From positions 124,001-188,000 of the forward strand of contig NZ_LRXL01000053.1 of assembly GCF_001637325.1 (NCBI RefSeq): 64,000 bases of DNA, read 5' to 3'. The position numbers and the translations under genes are program-made. The stretch is from Cochleicola gelatinilyticus. Lineage in GTDB: Bacteria; Bacteroidota; Bacteroidia; Flavobacteriales; Flavobacteriaceae. The notes under the pieces were generated by a model. The model made no database searches, had not been told where the DNA came from, and worked only from the letters and a program-made list of their open reading frames with translations. Below, piece after piece: positions 44,633-54,045 of the stretch. The number at the start of each line of letters is the position of its first letter. Position 1 is the stretch's first letter.

Positions 44633-45748
44633 TTACTGCTTAGGTATCGTGGCATATTGCAATAAGTCATGCTCTTTTGCAAAAGCAATTAGTTGCTCTT
44701 TTCCACCGGCACCACTAATGTTTAGCATCTTTTTGATTTGGTGAATGTGTGTTTGAAATCCGTCGAGACTAATGTGCATGGCTTCTGCAATTTCAGGATA
44801 CGAAGCAGTACTTCCTAAAAAAGCTAGATTTGCCAATACTTCTTTTTGTCTGTCTGAGAGCACTACTTTCGAAGCTTCCTGAAGCTGCTTCAGTGATACT
44901 TTCATAGAACGTATGGTGTCTAAATGACTTTCATTCGCAACTTCAAAATGTTCGAGTTTTGATCTTAAAGATGCGTTTTCAGAAGCAAGTGTTTGTGCCA
45001 GACTTTGTTGTTGTTCTTTTTCAGAAAGAAATTTCCAACTGTATAATAGTATCGAAAACAAGAGGATAAATAAAAATTTAAAAGAAATGGCCGTAATACT
45101 TCCGGCAACAGACCAAAATTGTTGATCGATTACTTGAACTACCCTGTCCTGAGGAATGATTCTATGTGTGACAGCAATTAGTATGAGTAAGAATAATGTA
45201 ATAGTCGGCAAATACATAAACCGCATGTTTCTTGAAGTAAAAGCCTTATTTAATTCATACAATAAAGAGATGGCAACTACCACCGAAATTGGAATATCGA
45301 TCAACCAGATAAAATTATTACTAATAGCAGCATTATTGTAAGAAGTCGCTATAAATACAAAGGCGATCATTCCTAAGATGCTACAAAACACACCGATAAA
45401 TTCTTTGGTACTAAAACGTTGAATAATTCGAACTACGATTCCTCTTTTTTTAGAATGCTCGATAGAGGGAAGCGAGAGTAAAATAAAAAGAGAGTTTGCT
45501 AATGATATAAATACCCCTATATAAATTAAGAATCGATTTGAGGGTGTCCAGTTTAATATTCCAATACACAACAAGTTAATTAATGCACCGAAACCCCAGA
45601 CAAAAATTGCGAGTCCGAACCATTTAATTCCCTGTATCGCTGTTTCATTCGTGCCGCGAAGTCGTTCTTTAATAAAAATACGTTGAATTACCACTGCAGA
45701 AATTAAGCAGACAATGGCAGTCACAGTAAATTCAATAGTAGCGAGCAC
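44633..45748 (-). CDS. Membrane-bound LuxR-type transcriptional regulator
   Basis: A 371-residue protein with about eight membrane helices in the first ~245 residues, a coiled-coil linker (about 245-290: EKEQQQSLAQTLASENASL) and a C-terminal LuxR/GerE-like helix-turn-helix (about 295-360: LSDRQKEVLANLAFLGS, ASYPEIAEAMHISLDGFQTHIHQIKKML). It could sense a membrane signal and act directly on DNA. The start is GTG at 45748; a 15-bp hairpin lies only 14 bases upstream. Target genes unknown; a T9SS protein gene precedes it on the same strand. Confidence 0.78.
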   Translation of the reverse strand: MLATIEFTVTAIVCLISAVVIQRIFIKERLRGTNETAIQGIKWFGLAIFVWGFGALINLLCIGILNWTPSNRFLIYIGVFISLANSLFILLSLPSIEHSKKRGIVVRIIQRFSTKEFIGVFCSILGMIAFVFIATSYNNAAISNNFIWLIDIPISVVVAISLLYELNKAFTSRNMRFMYLPTITLFLLILIAVTHRIIPQDRVVQVIDQQFWSVAGSITAISFKFLFILLFSILLYSWKFLSEKEQQQSLAQTLASENASLRSKLEHFEVANESHLDTIRSMKVSLKQLQEASKVVLSDRQKEVLANLAFLGSTASYPEIAEAMHISLDGFQTHIHQIKKMLNISGAGGKEQLIAFAKEHDLLQYATIPKQ

Positions 45749-45760
45749 TTTTTCGGTATT

Positions 45761-45804
45761 AAAAACTATTGGTATTTCTTCAGAAGAAAAAATACCAATA
45801 GTTT
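45761..45804 (-). terminator. Long hairpin between the T9SS gene and the membrane regulator
   Basis: Perfect 15-bp inverted repeat AAACTATTGGTATTT/AAATACCAATAGTTT (45763-45777 with 45790-45804), followed on the minus strand by TT and then AATACCG. It lies 10 bases after the T9SS gene stop and 14 bases before the GTG of the next gene, so it is either a terminator or part of that gene's leader. Confidence 0.75.
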
Positions 45805-45814
45805 AAAGTTTATA

Positions 45815-47392
45815 TTAATTCTTTACAAATCGCAGGGTTTGTGAAGCTTCATTATTATTAATCTGGAGGTTATAAATTCCAGATGGCAACGTAGAAACAT
45901 CTACAAAATTTTGCGTTGTATTTTTACTGTAAACAACTTGTCCAATCATATTTACAATGCGTATTTCGCTTTTTCCTGAAACTCCTTTAATATGAAGAAG
46001 GTTTTCTGTTGGATTAGGATACATGCTAAAAACTGAAGCATTATCTATATCTGCAACATTAAGAATATTAGGATTATAGGCTGAAACTAAAAATTCCCCA
46101 AAGGCATTATTTCCAAATTCCCAGACACGTACTAAAAGAGTTGTATTTGCTAGCGAGGTATCATTAATAGAAATTAGTGAAAAATTTCCGTCATCGCTAT
46201 CGTCATCATCACATTCAATTTGAGTTAAGGTACCGCATTCCCCAGAATACACAGCCATAGCCGAATCTGATAGCGAACTTCCATCTACTGAATTTGTTTC
46301 GATTGTTACAATTCCGTCTGCCGGAACGGTTACACTAAACCATACATCTCCACCCATATAGTTACCATTACCTCCTGCAACATCACAATTGGTTGGATCA
46401 GCTTCCATAGAATCTGTTGCACTTTGGTTTGTAGCTGTTATTGGATTTGTATTAAAATCTTCACCCACCACTAAACCAGTTGGTGTTATACAGTTATCAT
46501 TTTCTGGAATACATATAAACGAAACACTTCTAACTTGAGTACAGTCGGGGTCGTCCCCTGTTAGGGTATACGTAATAATAGTTCCTGAAACATAGGGCCC
46601 AAAACCAAAAGATCCTATTTCGGTTACAGTTTGTGGAACACTACCTTGATCGTCTGTAATTACAATCGCTGGTGCACTACCCAACGTATTAATATTTACA
46701 GCTACATTAAACTCACCATCTTCGCCAATGCAACCTTCGGTAACGACTAAATCGAATGTAGGAGGAGTACAATTAAGCGGTTCTCTTACCTGAAATTCAT
46801 CGATAAAGAAATCGTAATCCTCAGGGTCGTTTGTAGTTCCTTCTGAAGCCCAAAATGCAAAAATGGCATTTCCAGTATATTCAGATAGATCGATACGCTC
46901 TTCTTGACCTGCATTTGAAGGTGTATTTGAAGTATTGTAAGTGGTTAATGCATTCCATGTTACTCCATCATCTTCAGAAATTAATACCTGCACCTCATCA
47001 TCACTTCCCATATTTGAAGGATTGGAATTACCAAATCCAGTAACGGCGACATTGTAGACCAGTTCATAATCGCTTCCCGAAAGATCGAATGCAGGACTTA
47101 TAAGCCAGTCTGCGGTCGTATTAAAAAACAAGTTAATTCGTGCTGAGTTGTCCATATCACCAGAAGCAACTGTATCGTTTAAGTAATCATCTTCTGCCCA
47201 GAGACCTCCGCCGAGTTCCATCGGGCCAGTTTCGGGTGTTCCCGCTGTAGCTTCACTCCAACAATCGGGAGGGACAATCCCAGCGTTAAAGGTTTCAATA
47301 TAATTTGGAATAATTACATCGCATTGCGCTTGTAATTGTGAGAAAGCAACTAGAAATAAAGTAGTGTAAAGTAGTGTAATTTTTTTCATCAA
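45815..47392 (-). CDS. T9SS-sorted secreted protein
   Basis: A 525-residue exported protein. Signal peptide ends near LQAQCD. An N-terminal cleaved-adhesin/choice-of-anchor-like domain (about 28-200: YIETFNAGIVPPDCWSEAT, WLISPAFDLSGSDYELVYNV, YDFFIDEFQVRE), a Cys-containing beta region (about 205-300), a second beta-sandwich (about 300-440: NCDVAGGNGNYMGGDVWFSV) and a type A T9SS sorting domain (about 452-525: FSMYPNPTENLLHIK ... LPSGIYNLQI). Surface-anchored or released; ligand unknown. TATTTTTG -7 box at 47413-47420. Confidence 0.87.
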   Translation of the reverse strand: MMKKITLLYTTLFLVAFSQLQAQCDVIIPNYIETFNAGIVPPDCWSEATAGTPETGPMELGGGLWAEDDYLNDTVASGDMDNSARINLFFNTTADWLISPAFDLSGSDYELVYNVAVTGFGNSNPSNMGSDDEVQVLISEDDGVTWNALTTYNTSNTPSNAGQEERIDLSEYTGNAIFAFWASEGTTNDPEDYDFFIDEFQVREPLNCTPPTFDLVVTEGCIGEDGEFNVAVNINTLGSAPAIVITDDQGSVPQTVTEIGSFGFGPYVSGTIITYTLTGDDPDCTQVRSVSFICIPENDNCITPTGLVVGEDFNTNPITATNQSATDSMEADPTNCDVAGGNGNYMGGDVWFSVTVPADGIVTIETNSVDGSSLSDSAMAVYSGECGTLTQIECDDDDSDDGNFSLISINDTSLANTTLLVRVWEFGNNAFGEFLVSAYNPNILNVADIDNASVFSMYPNPTENLLHIKGVSGKSEIRIVNMIGQVVYSKNTTQNFVDVSTLPSGIYNLQINNNEASQTLRFVKN

Positions 47393-47467
47393 TATTTTTT
47401 TAGTTTATCTCTCAAAAATACTCAATTTTAGAAGGAATATTTTGATATCTAAACTAAATAAAAGATG

Positions 47468-47926
47468 CTATCGATATAATCTCGCATCTATATCTAAAGA
47501 TTGAGGAAAACTAACATTACATTTCGAAAGGTCTGCATGCAAAGGATTGATGAGAATATTTTTTTCTGAAGGCAATACTGCTGAAGGAACCGCTAATGCT
47601 AAATTTTCATTATTTTTTAGCCAACCAGACCCATAATCTTGTGTTATTAATGCGGGAGGATTCATACGCCATTCTGGAGTTTTTAGATCAAAATTTTTCA
47701 AAGACTGAAGATTTTTTTCAGGTAGTTCTAATGAAATAAATTGGTACATTTCAGTAAAATACTGATAGTCCATATGAACCAATAATTCTAAAACACAAAG
47801 TGAAAGATTTTCTGAGAAATAAAGCATACCATCTCCAGCTCTATTCCAACGCCCCCCATACATGCGAGCTCCTTCCCCACTTAGATCGGTAATGTACTTC
47901 TTTTTAGCTATTCTAAAAATTTTCAA
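47468..47926 (-). CDS. RES-domain toxin
   Basis: A 152-residue toxin of the RES family, NAD+-degrading enzymes related to ADP-ribosyltransferases. Conserved elements: FRIAKKKY with its Arg, GARMYGGRWNRAGDGMLYFS, LCVLELLVH with the active-site Glu, and the C-terminal Ser-containing NVSFPQSLDID. Length is typical. It follows the antitoxin gene by 12 bases. Expected to deplete cellular NAD+ when free of antitoxin. Confidence 0.9.
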   Translation of the reverse strand: MKIFRIAKKKYITDLSGEGARMYGGRWNRAGDGMLYFSENLSLCVLELLVHMDYQYFTEMYQFISLELPEKNLQSLKNFDLKTPEWRMNPPALITQDYGSGWLKNNENLALAVPSAVLPSEKNILINPLHADLSKCNVSFPQSLDIDARLYR

Positions 47927-47938
47927 TGAAAGAATTAT

Positions 47939-48430
47939 TTACGAATAAACACCATGCTCTATTCTGCCTAAAATATCTTTGACTAATTTTGTGCCAAAGC
48001 TAGTATCTAAATAGTCTAAAGGTTTGCTATAATTTAATGCACGTACATCGGAGTGGAGCCATTTAGTGAAGTTTTCTAGGGTACCCAAAACTTCTATTCC
48101 TCGAGAGATTACTTCGGCAATTTCAAGAATTTGTTCTGTGCTGTACACATTAAGAAGCTCATCGTCTCCTTTTCGCTGAATGGTACGATGGGATACATGA
48201 AGTAAACTGCTCATTTTTTCCATGGAAATTCCTAAAATAAGGCTTACTGTTATAACAACAGATTTAGGCAACCCTCTTCTGGTAATATCGATAAGATCGA
48301 TATCGCTATTCACTACCTGCCCGACTTGCATACTTCCTCCTAAAACACTAATAATTCTATCGTATTTATTTTGAATGCGGTAAAACACTTCAGGCTCTTG
48401 AACCAAATTAATAACTTTAGGATGCTTCAT
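47939..48430 (-). CDS. Xre/MbcA/ParS-type antitoxin
   Basis: About 163 residues from ATG 48430. An Xre-like helical N-terminal part (about 40-100: LPKSVVITVSLILGISMEKM, SSLLHVSHRTIQRK) precedes a DUF2384 toxin-binding C-terminus (about 115-160: LENFTKWLHSDVRALNY, SKPLDYLDTSFGTKLVKDIL). The alternative GTG at 48448 overlaps a perfect -7 box and is unlikely to be transcribed. It neutralises RES and probably represses its own operon through the palindrome at 48435-48469. Confidence 0.9.
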   Translation of the reverse strand: MKHPKVINLVQEPEVFYRIQNKYDRIISVLGGSMQVGQVVNSDIDLIDITRRGLPKSVVITVSLILGISMEKMSSLLHVSHRTIQRKGDDELLNVYSTEQILEIAEVISRGIEVLGTLENFTKWLHSDVRALNYSKPLDYLDTSFGTKLVKDILGRIEHGVYS

Positions 48431-48434
48431 GGTT

Positions 48435-48469
48435 ACGACATTTGACACAAATATACGTAATAATGTCGT
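48435..48469 (-). promoter_or_regulatory. Promoter and palindromic operator candidate of the Xre-RES operon
   Basis: Inverted repeat ACGACATT (48435-48442) / AATGTCGT (48462-48469) with a 19-base spacer. The spacer holds CAAATATA (48448-48455), i.e. a TATATTTG -7 box on the minus strand, 18 bases before the antitoxin ATG. Binding of a dimeric antitoxin to the arms would cover the promoter. Confidence 0.6.
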
Positions 48470-48546
48470 TATTTTAAATGGTTTATTCTAAATAATTTCA
48501 TTAGAATACATTTATTGTTTAAAACCATCATTATTTAAAAATAGAT

Positions 48547-48579
48547 ACGCCCCAAAAAGAGATTTCCTTTTCGAGGCGT
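48547..48579 (-). terminator. Possible terminator of the mutase gene
   Basis: Interrupted stem: ACGCC/GGCGT (48547-48551 with 48575-48579) and inner AAAAG/CTTTT. On the minus strand it is followed by ATCTATTTTTAAAT. It lies 35 bases after the mutase stop. Confidence 0.5.
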
Positions 48580-48613
48580 TTAATAATAGCCTAAATTATA
48601 AAATTAATTTGTA

Positions 48614-51600
48614 TTACATATTTCTTCGGTACTGTCCGCCAACTTCAAATAAAGCTTCGGTAATTTGACCTAAAGAACAAACTTTCGTTGCTTCCATTAG
48701 CTCTTCAAATATATTTTCATTTTGTATTGCTGCCTGTTGAATACGCTTTAATGCATTTTCGGCTTTGCTTTCGAATGAGGTGTGTAAATTTTGAAGCGTT
48801 TCAATTTGATATAGTTTTTCTTCTTCAGTAGCACGAATAACTTCAGCAGGTTGCACTGTAGGAGAACCTGTACTACTTAAAAAAGTGTTTACTCCGATAA
48901 TTGGAAATTCACCAGTATGTTTCAACGTTTCGTAGTATAAACTCTCTTCTTGTATCTTACTTCTTTGATACATGGTTTCCATAGCACCTAAAACGCCTCC
49001 TCTTTCTGTTAATCTGTCGAACTCTTGAAGCACTGCATCTTCTACCAAATCGGTTAATTCTTCGATAATAAAAGATCCTTGTATTGGGTTTTCGTTTTTA
49101 GCAAGCCCTAATTCTTTATTGATAATTAACTGAATAGCCATGGCACGTCGCACACTTTCTTCAGTAGGAGTGGTAATGGCCTCATCGTAGGCATTGGTAT
49201 GTAGTGAATTACAATTATCATAAATAGCATATAATGCCTGCAATGTTGTTCTAATATCATTAAAATCAATTTCCTGAGCGTGTAAAGAGCGCCCCGAAGT
49301 TTGAATATGATATTTGAGCATTTGCGCTCGTGCATTAGCACCATATTTATTTTTTAATGCTTTTGCCCATATTTTTCTAGCCACACGTCCAATAACGGCA
49401 TATTCTGGATCGATCCCGTTACTGAAGAAAAATGATAGATTAGGACCAAATTTATTAATATCCATTCCTCTCGACAGATAGTACTCTACATACGTGAAAC
49501 CATTAGCCAATGTAAAGGCAAGTTGCGTAATTGGGTTAGCTCCAGCTTCAGCAATGTGGTATCCACTAATAGAAACTGAATAGAAATTACGCACTTTTTT
49601 TTCAATAAAATATTCCTGTACATCACCCATTAGGCGCAAGGCAAATTCGGTGGAAAAAATACAGGTGTTTTGTGCTTGATCTTCTTTTAAAATATCGGCT
49701 TGAACGGTACCACGAACTTGCTGTAGTGTTTCGTATTTAATCTTATTATACACATCTTCTGGAAGAACCAAATCACCGGTTACACCTAATAACATTAATC
49801 CTAATGCATTATTGGTTTCGGGCAAAGTACCTTGATATTTTGGCCGTTCAATCCCTTTCTCTTTATATAGAGCTGCAATCTTTTTCTCTGTTTCCTTTTC
49901 GAGTCCGTTCTCTTTAATATACTTCTCACAATTCTGATCGATTGCTGCGTTCATAAAGAAACCAAGCAACATAGGTGCTGGACCATTAATCGTCATACTC
50001 ACCGAAGTCATGGGATGACTTAAATCGAAACCAGAATATAATTTCTTTGCATCATCCAAGCAACAGATAGATACTCCAGCGTTTCCAATTTTACCATAAA
50101 TATCGGGACGATGGTCAGGATCGTTTCCGTAGAGGGTTACGCTATCGAATGCTGTTGATAATCGTTTTGCAGGCAATCCCATACTTACATAGTGAAAACG
50201 GCGATTTGTTCTTTCGGGGCCACCTTCTCCGGCAAACATTCTTGCAGGATCTTCACCTGTTCTTTTAAAAGGGTATAATCCAGATGTGTACGGAAACTCT
50301 CCAGGTACATTCTCTTGAAGCACCCATTTTAAAATGTCTCCCCAAGCGGTATATTTTGGTAAGGCTACCTTGGGAATCTGTGTATGCGATAATGATTCGG
50401 TATGGGTATCGATTTTAATTTCTTTTTCACGAACTTTAAAACTATATACTGGGTTTTTGTATCTATTTACTTTTTCATCCCATCCAGTGATCACTTCCCA
50501 ATTATAAGGATCTAAGTTTAATTTAACTCTATCGAATTCTGCCAATAAAAGTTTTACTAATTCTTTATTTGAGGGGTTTTCTATAGATGCTGAATCAATC
50601 CCAGCTTTATCAAGTTTTGGAACTGTTTCAGAAACGGACTCAATTGTTTTATATATTCCGAAGAGTTTTTGAGCCACTTCTCCTTGTTCTGAAGCAGTTT
50701 TATCGTACGCTCTATTATTTTCACTAATTTCAGAAAGATACCGCGTACGTGCAGGAGGAATTACGAATATTTTTTCAGACATTTCATCTGAAATTTCAAA
50801 GCTACTTTTAAGATCAGTCTTTGTTTTGGACATTAATTCATCCATGATCGCTTTGTATAATTTGTTCATACCTGGATCATTGAATTGAGATGCAATGGTT
50901 CCATATACAGGAAGGTCTTCTTGAGGGGTATCCCATAATTGGTGGTTTCGCATAAATTGCTTTTTCACATCGCGAAGTGCATCAAGAGATCCTCGTTTAT
51001 CGAATTTATTGATTGCCACTAAGTCGGCAAAATCGAGCATGTCAATTTTTTCGAGCTGAGTCGCAGCTCCAAATTCTGGTGTCATTACATAGAGTGCAAC
51101 ATCACTGTGATCCATAATTTCGGTATCACTTTGTCCAATTCCTGAAGTTTCTAAAATTATAAGATCGTATTCGGCGGCTTTTAAAACTTCAATGGCTTCA
51201 GACACATATTTAGACAAAGCAAGATTGCTTTGTCTCGTTGCCAAACTTCGCATATAAACTCTAGGAGAGTTAATGGCATTCATTCTAATACGATCTCCCA
51301 ATAATGCTCCACCCGTTTTTCTTTTAGAAGGATCTACAGATATTAGACCAATAGTTTTTTCTGGAAAGTCTATTAAAAAACGACGTACTAATTCGTCCAC
51401 TAACGATGATTTTCCTGAACCCCCAGTACCTGTAATACCTAGTACTGGAGTTAAAATTGTTTTATTTTTTAAATGAATTTTATTTAGCGCATCCTTTGCT
51501 ACTTCTGGAAAATTTTCTGCGGCAGAGATGACACGAGCAATGGCTCCAGGCACTTGATCTGCTAGATGATCTATCTCCCCATTTAGCTTGTCTCCTATCG

Positions 51601-52036
51601 GAAAATCCGATTTTTCAACAAGGTCATTGATCATGCCTTGTAATCCCATTTCACGTCCGTCATCGGGGGCATAAATACGAGTTATCCCATAATCCATCAA
51701 CTCCTTTATTTCAGATGGCAGGATAACCCCGCCGCCACCGCCAAAAATTTTAATATGTTCTGCTCCTTTTTCTTTTAAAAGGTCGTACATATATTTAAAA
51801 TATTCGTTATGTCCTCCTTGATATGAGGTAAGTGCAATGGCATTCGCATCTTCTTGAATTGCAGTATTTACAACTTCTTCTACACTTCTATCATGTCCAA
51901 GGTGGATTACTTCAACCCCTGTAGATTGAATGATCCTACGCATAATATTTATAGCCGCATCATGACCATCGAAGAGGGAGGCTGCTGTTACAATTCTAAC
52001 TTTATTTTTAGGAGTATAGGGTTTTTGGTTTTGCAT
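48614..52036 (-). CDS. icmF: Fused acyl-CoA mutase IcmF (isobutyryl-CoA mutase type)
   Basis: About 1140 residues from ATG 52036 (MQNQKPYT). Domains: B12-binding (1-145, cobalt-ligand His25 in [13 protein letters not shown] repeats near 95-105), MeaB-type GTPase (~195-440, P-loop GTGGSGKS at 203-210, [24 protein letters not shown]) and the mutase TIM barrel (~540-1040, with [18 protein letters not shown] around Phe590). This is the IcmF layout: mutase and G-protein chaperone in one chain, interconverting isobutyryl- and butyryl-CoA, or related branched acyl-CoAs, with adenosylcobalamin. TAAATTTG box at 52061-52068 supports the start. Confidence 0.92.
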   Translation of the reverse strand: MQNQKPYTPKNKVRIVTAASLFDGHDAAINIMRRIIQSTGVEVIHLGHDRSVEEVVNTAIQEDANAIALTSYQGGHNEYFKYMYDLLKEKGAEHIKIFGGGGGVILPSEIKELMDYGITRIYAPDDGREMGLQGMINDLVEKSDFPIGDKLNGEIDHLADQVPGAIARVISAAENFPEVAKDALNKIHLKNKTILTPVLGITGTGGSGKSSLVDELVRRFLIDFPEKTIGLISVDPSKRKTGGALLGDRIRMNAINSPRVYMRSLATRQSNLALSKYVSEAIEVLKAAEYDLIILETSGIGQSDTEIMDHSDVALYVMTPEFGAATQLEKIDMLDFADLVAINKFDKRGSLDALRDVKKQFMRNHQLWDTPQEDLPVYGTIASQFNDPGMNKLYKAIMDELMSKTKTDLKSSFEISDEMSEKIFVIPPARTRYLSEISENNRAYDKTASEQGEVAQKLFGIYKTIESVSETVPKLDKAGIDSASIENPSNKELVKLLLAEFDRVKLNLDPYNWEVITGWDEKVNRYKNPVYSFKVREKEIKIDTHTESLSHTQIPKVALPKYTAWGDILKWVLQENVPGEFPYTSGLYPFKRTGEDPARMFAGEGGPERTNRRFHYVSMGLPAKRLSTAFDSVTLYGNDPDHRPDIYGKIGNAGVSICCLDDAKKLYSGFDLSHPMTSVSMTINGPAPMLLGFFMNAAIDQNCEKYIKENGLEKETEKKIAALYKEKGIERPKYQGTLPETNNALGLMLLGVTGDLVLPEDVYNKIKYETLQQVRGTVQADILKEDQAQNTCIFSTEFALRLMGDVQEYFIEKKVRNFYSVSISGYHIAEAGANPITQLAFTLANGFTYVEYYLSRGMDINKFGPNLSFFFSNGIDPEYAVIGRVARKIWAKALKNKYGANARAQMLKYHIQTSGRSLHAQEIDFNDIRTTLQALYAIYDNCNSLHTNAYDEAITTPTEESVRRAMAIQLIINKELGLAKNENPIQGSFIIEELTDLVEDAVLQEFDRLTERGGVLGAMETMYQRSKIQEESLYYETLKHTGEFPIIGVNTFLSSTGSPTVQPAEVIRATEEEKLYQIETLQNLHTSFESKAENALKRIQQAAIQNENIFEELMEATKVCSLGQITEALFEVGGQYRRNM

Positions 52037-52060
52037 AAGTGATTCCTTAATTTCAAGCTC

Positions 52061-52068
52061 CAAATTTA
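52061..52068 (-). promoter_or_regulatory. Promoter -7 box candidate of icmF
   Basis: CAAATTTA, i.e. TAAATTTG on the minus strand, 24 bases before ATG 52036. It excludes the longer reading frame start at 52081. Confidence 0.5.
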
Positions 52069-52188
52069 CGAAAAACCCCAATAAAACTACACCATATTAA
52101 GAACATTACAAATTTAAAATAAGAGGAAAGTTTACGATTTAGTAAAAAAAATTGTATTTTAGATTTTTAAATTTCTAAAAATAAAATT

Positions 52189-53130
52189 ATGAAAAAAGTT
52201 TACTTACTAGCTTTAGCAGCTGGATTATTTAGTATGAATATGGATGCTCAGATTATCGATGATAGTTTTGAGGACTATTCAATTGGACAAATGGGAGCGC
52301 AAAACACAGCAGTTTGGTCTGTTTGGTCTGGAACTCCTACAGGACCTTCGCCAGAAGATATTAGTGTTACCGATGAAGAGTCTCTTACTGGAGACCAATC
52401 TGGATTAATTGGAGCTGGAGCTCCTGAAACTGGAGGACCACAAGATGCGTTGCTTCTTTTAGGTAATTTAGACTCTGGAACTTATACTTTAGATTTTCAA
52501 TTATTAATTCCTGAAAGTAAAACTGCATATTTTAACATTCAAGGAACTACCGAGAATGGTGGAGCTAACGGTGGAACAGGTGTATTTAATTCTGGAAACA
52601 TAACATTTAACCTAGATGGTACTAACGCTGGAATCGTGGAAGATATTGAAGCTGATGGCACTGTAAACGGGACTTATACTTATCCAGAAGACGAATGGTT
52701 CCCTGTATCAATATTTTTTGATTTAGACGCAACTCCATCAACTTATGTACTTTCAGTGAATGGTCTTGAAGGACCAGTAGTTGCCTTCGGTGGTGACAAT
52801 GTTCTAGGTGGAATTGATTTTTTCGCTATCGATCCTAACAATGAATATTATGTGGATGATGTTCTTTTTGACGAAGGAACTTTAGGTACTAGTGATTTTT
52901 CTTCCGATGTATTTAGCGTATACCCAAATCCAGTTAAAAACAATTTACAAATTCGTTCTGCTGCACCAGTAGAATTAGTAACAGTATATGATGTTCTCGG
53001 AAAAGCTGTATTAAATGCAAAACCAGACGCAATCTCTCCGTCAATTGACATGAGTGGTCTTTCTTCTGGAGCTTATTTAGTAAAGGTTACTATTGGAGGT
53101 ACTTCTAAAACTATTAAAGTTATTAAATAA
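52189..53130 (+). CDS. T9SS-sorted secreted protein
   Basis: A 313-residue exported protein. Signal peptide ends near MDAQI. The body (about 22-235) is a beta-sandwich of concanavalin/LamG-like look (IIDDSFEDYSIGQMGAQN, ALLLLGNLDSGTYTLDFQL, IDPNNEYYVDDVLFDE). The T9SS sorting domain covers about 243-313 (FSVYPNPVKNNLQI ... LSSGAYLVKVTI ... KVIK). Function unknown. Followed by a strong terminator. Confidence 0.87.
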   Translation: MKKVYLLALAAGLFSMNMDAQIIDDSFEDYSIGQMGAQNTAVWSVWSGTPTGPSPEDISVTDEESLTGDQSGLIGAGAPETGGPQDALLLLGNLDSGTYTLDFQLLIPESKTAYFNIQGTTENGGANGGTGVFNSGNITFNLDGTNAGIVEDIEADGTVNGTYTYPEDEWFPVSIFFDLDATPSTYVLSVNGLEGPVVAFGGDNVLGGIDFFAIDPNNEYYVDDVLFDEGTLGTSDFSSDVFSVYPNPVKNNLQIRSAAPVELVTVYDVLGKAVLNAKPDAISPSIDMSGLSSGAYLVKVTIGGTSKTIKVIK

Positions 53131-53152
53131 GAATCACCTTATTTATTTCTTG

Positions 53153-53183
53153 AAAAGACCTTCCAAATGGAAGGTCTTTTTTT
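53153..53183 (+). terminator. Rho-independent terminator
   Basis: Perfect 12-bp stem AAAAGACCTTCC/GGAAGGTCTTTT (53153-53164 with 53169-53180) with an AAAT tetraloop and T-run, 22 bases after the T9SS gene stop. Confidence 0.93.
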
Positions 53184-53217
53184 ATCTTTGAAAGACTCAA
53201 TTTGTAATATATATCCT

Positions 53218-53928
53218 ATGAACTTAAAGCGAATCACTCTATTTATTTGTTGTATCACACTATTTTCATGTGCTGAACTTCAAAATGTGGTTAACAATCT
53301 TCCAACTCAAACTGGTGGATTAGACCCTACGACAATTGGCAACGGACTTAGACAGGCTCTAGATTTTGGAATTGACAAACAAGTTACTAGACTTACGCAA
53401 AAAGATGGATTCTACAAGAATAAATTAGTAAAAATCTTGCTTCCCCAAGAGCTACAAAAAGTTGATAAAACGTTGCGAGATATAGGACTAGGGTCTTTAG
53501 CAGACGAGGGTCTTAAAGTACTTAACAGAGCTGCCGAAGATGCCGTTAAAGAGGCAACCCCCATATTTGTTTCCGCCGTTAAAGAAATCACATTTAATGA
53601 CGCAAAAAACATTCTTTTGGGCCCAGATACTGCCGCTACCTCCTATTTAGAGGGGAGAACTAATACTCAACTGTATTCGAAATTTAGTCCGGTTATAAAA
53701 AATTCTTTTACAAAAGTTGGAGCCGATCAGATTTGGACTAATATTATTACCAAATACAACACTGTCCCTTTTGTAAATAAAGTGAATCCAGATCTTACAG
53801 ATTATGTAACTAATGAAGCCCTTAAAGGTGTTTATACAATGATCTCCGTTGAAGAAAAAAACATTAGAAATAAAGTATCTTCTAGAACCACCACTTTATT
53901 AAAACAGGTTTTTGCCCTTCAAGATTAA
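53218..53928 (+). CDS. DUF4197 lipoprotein
   Basis: About 236 residues from ATG 53218 (MNLKRITLF); the longer frame starts inside the preceding terminator. Lipobox TLFSCAE (Cys18). Helical DUF4197 body: GLRQALDFGIDKQVTRLTQK, KILLPQELQKVDKTL, AVKEITFNDAKNILLGPDTA, ATSYLEGRTNTQLYSKFSPV. Uncharacterised envelope protein family. Confidence 0.88.
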   Translation: MNLKRITLFICCITLFSCAELQNVVNNLPTQTGGLDPTTIGNGLRQALDFGIDKQVTRLTQKDGFYKNKLVKILLPQELQKVDKTLRDIGLGSLADEGLKVLNRAAEDAVKEATPIFVSAVKEITFNDAKNILLGPDTAATSYLEGRTNTQLYSKFSPVIKNSFTKVGADQIWTNIITKYNTVPFVNKVNPDLTDYVTNEALKGVYTMISVEEKNIRNKVSSRTTTLLKQVFALQD

Positions 53929-54045
53929 TTTTTTAACAAAATCTCTACTGCCTCCTACATAATTATGATAGTATTAACCTCCCTTTAGCACTTCACAAAA
54001 AAGAACTACCGTAAGTTTGTAAGAATCAAATTTATAAGGATTGTT

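Noticed and set aside
45749-45805. N-terminal extension of the membrane regulator through the hairpin
   Set aside because: The frame is open but contains no ATG, GTG or TTG upstream of 45748.
48431-48448. GTG start at 48448 for the antitoxin
   Set aside because: It lies inside a perfect TATATTTG promoter box, so it would not be transcribed; ATG 48430 is preferred.
52037-52188. Cobalamin riboswitch upstream of icmF
   Set aside because: Only about 150 bases separate icmF from the divergent T9SS gene, with no recognisable B12-box, and a -7 box sits 24 bases before the start.
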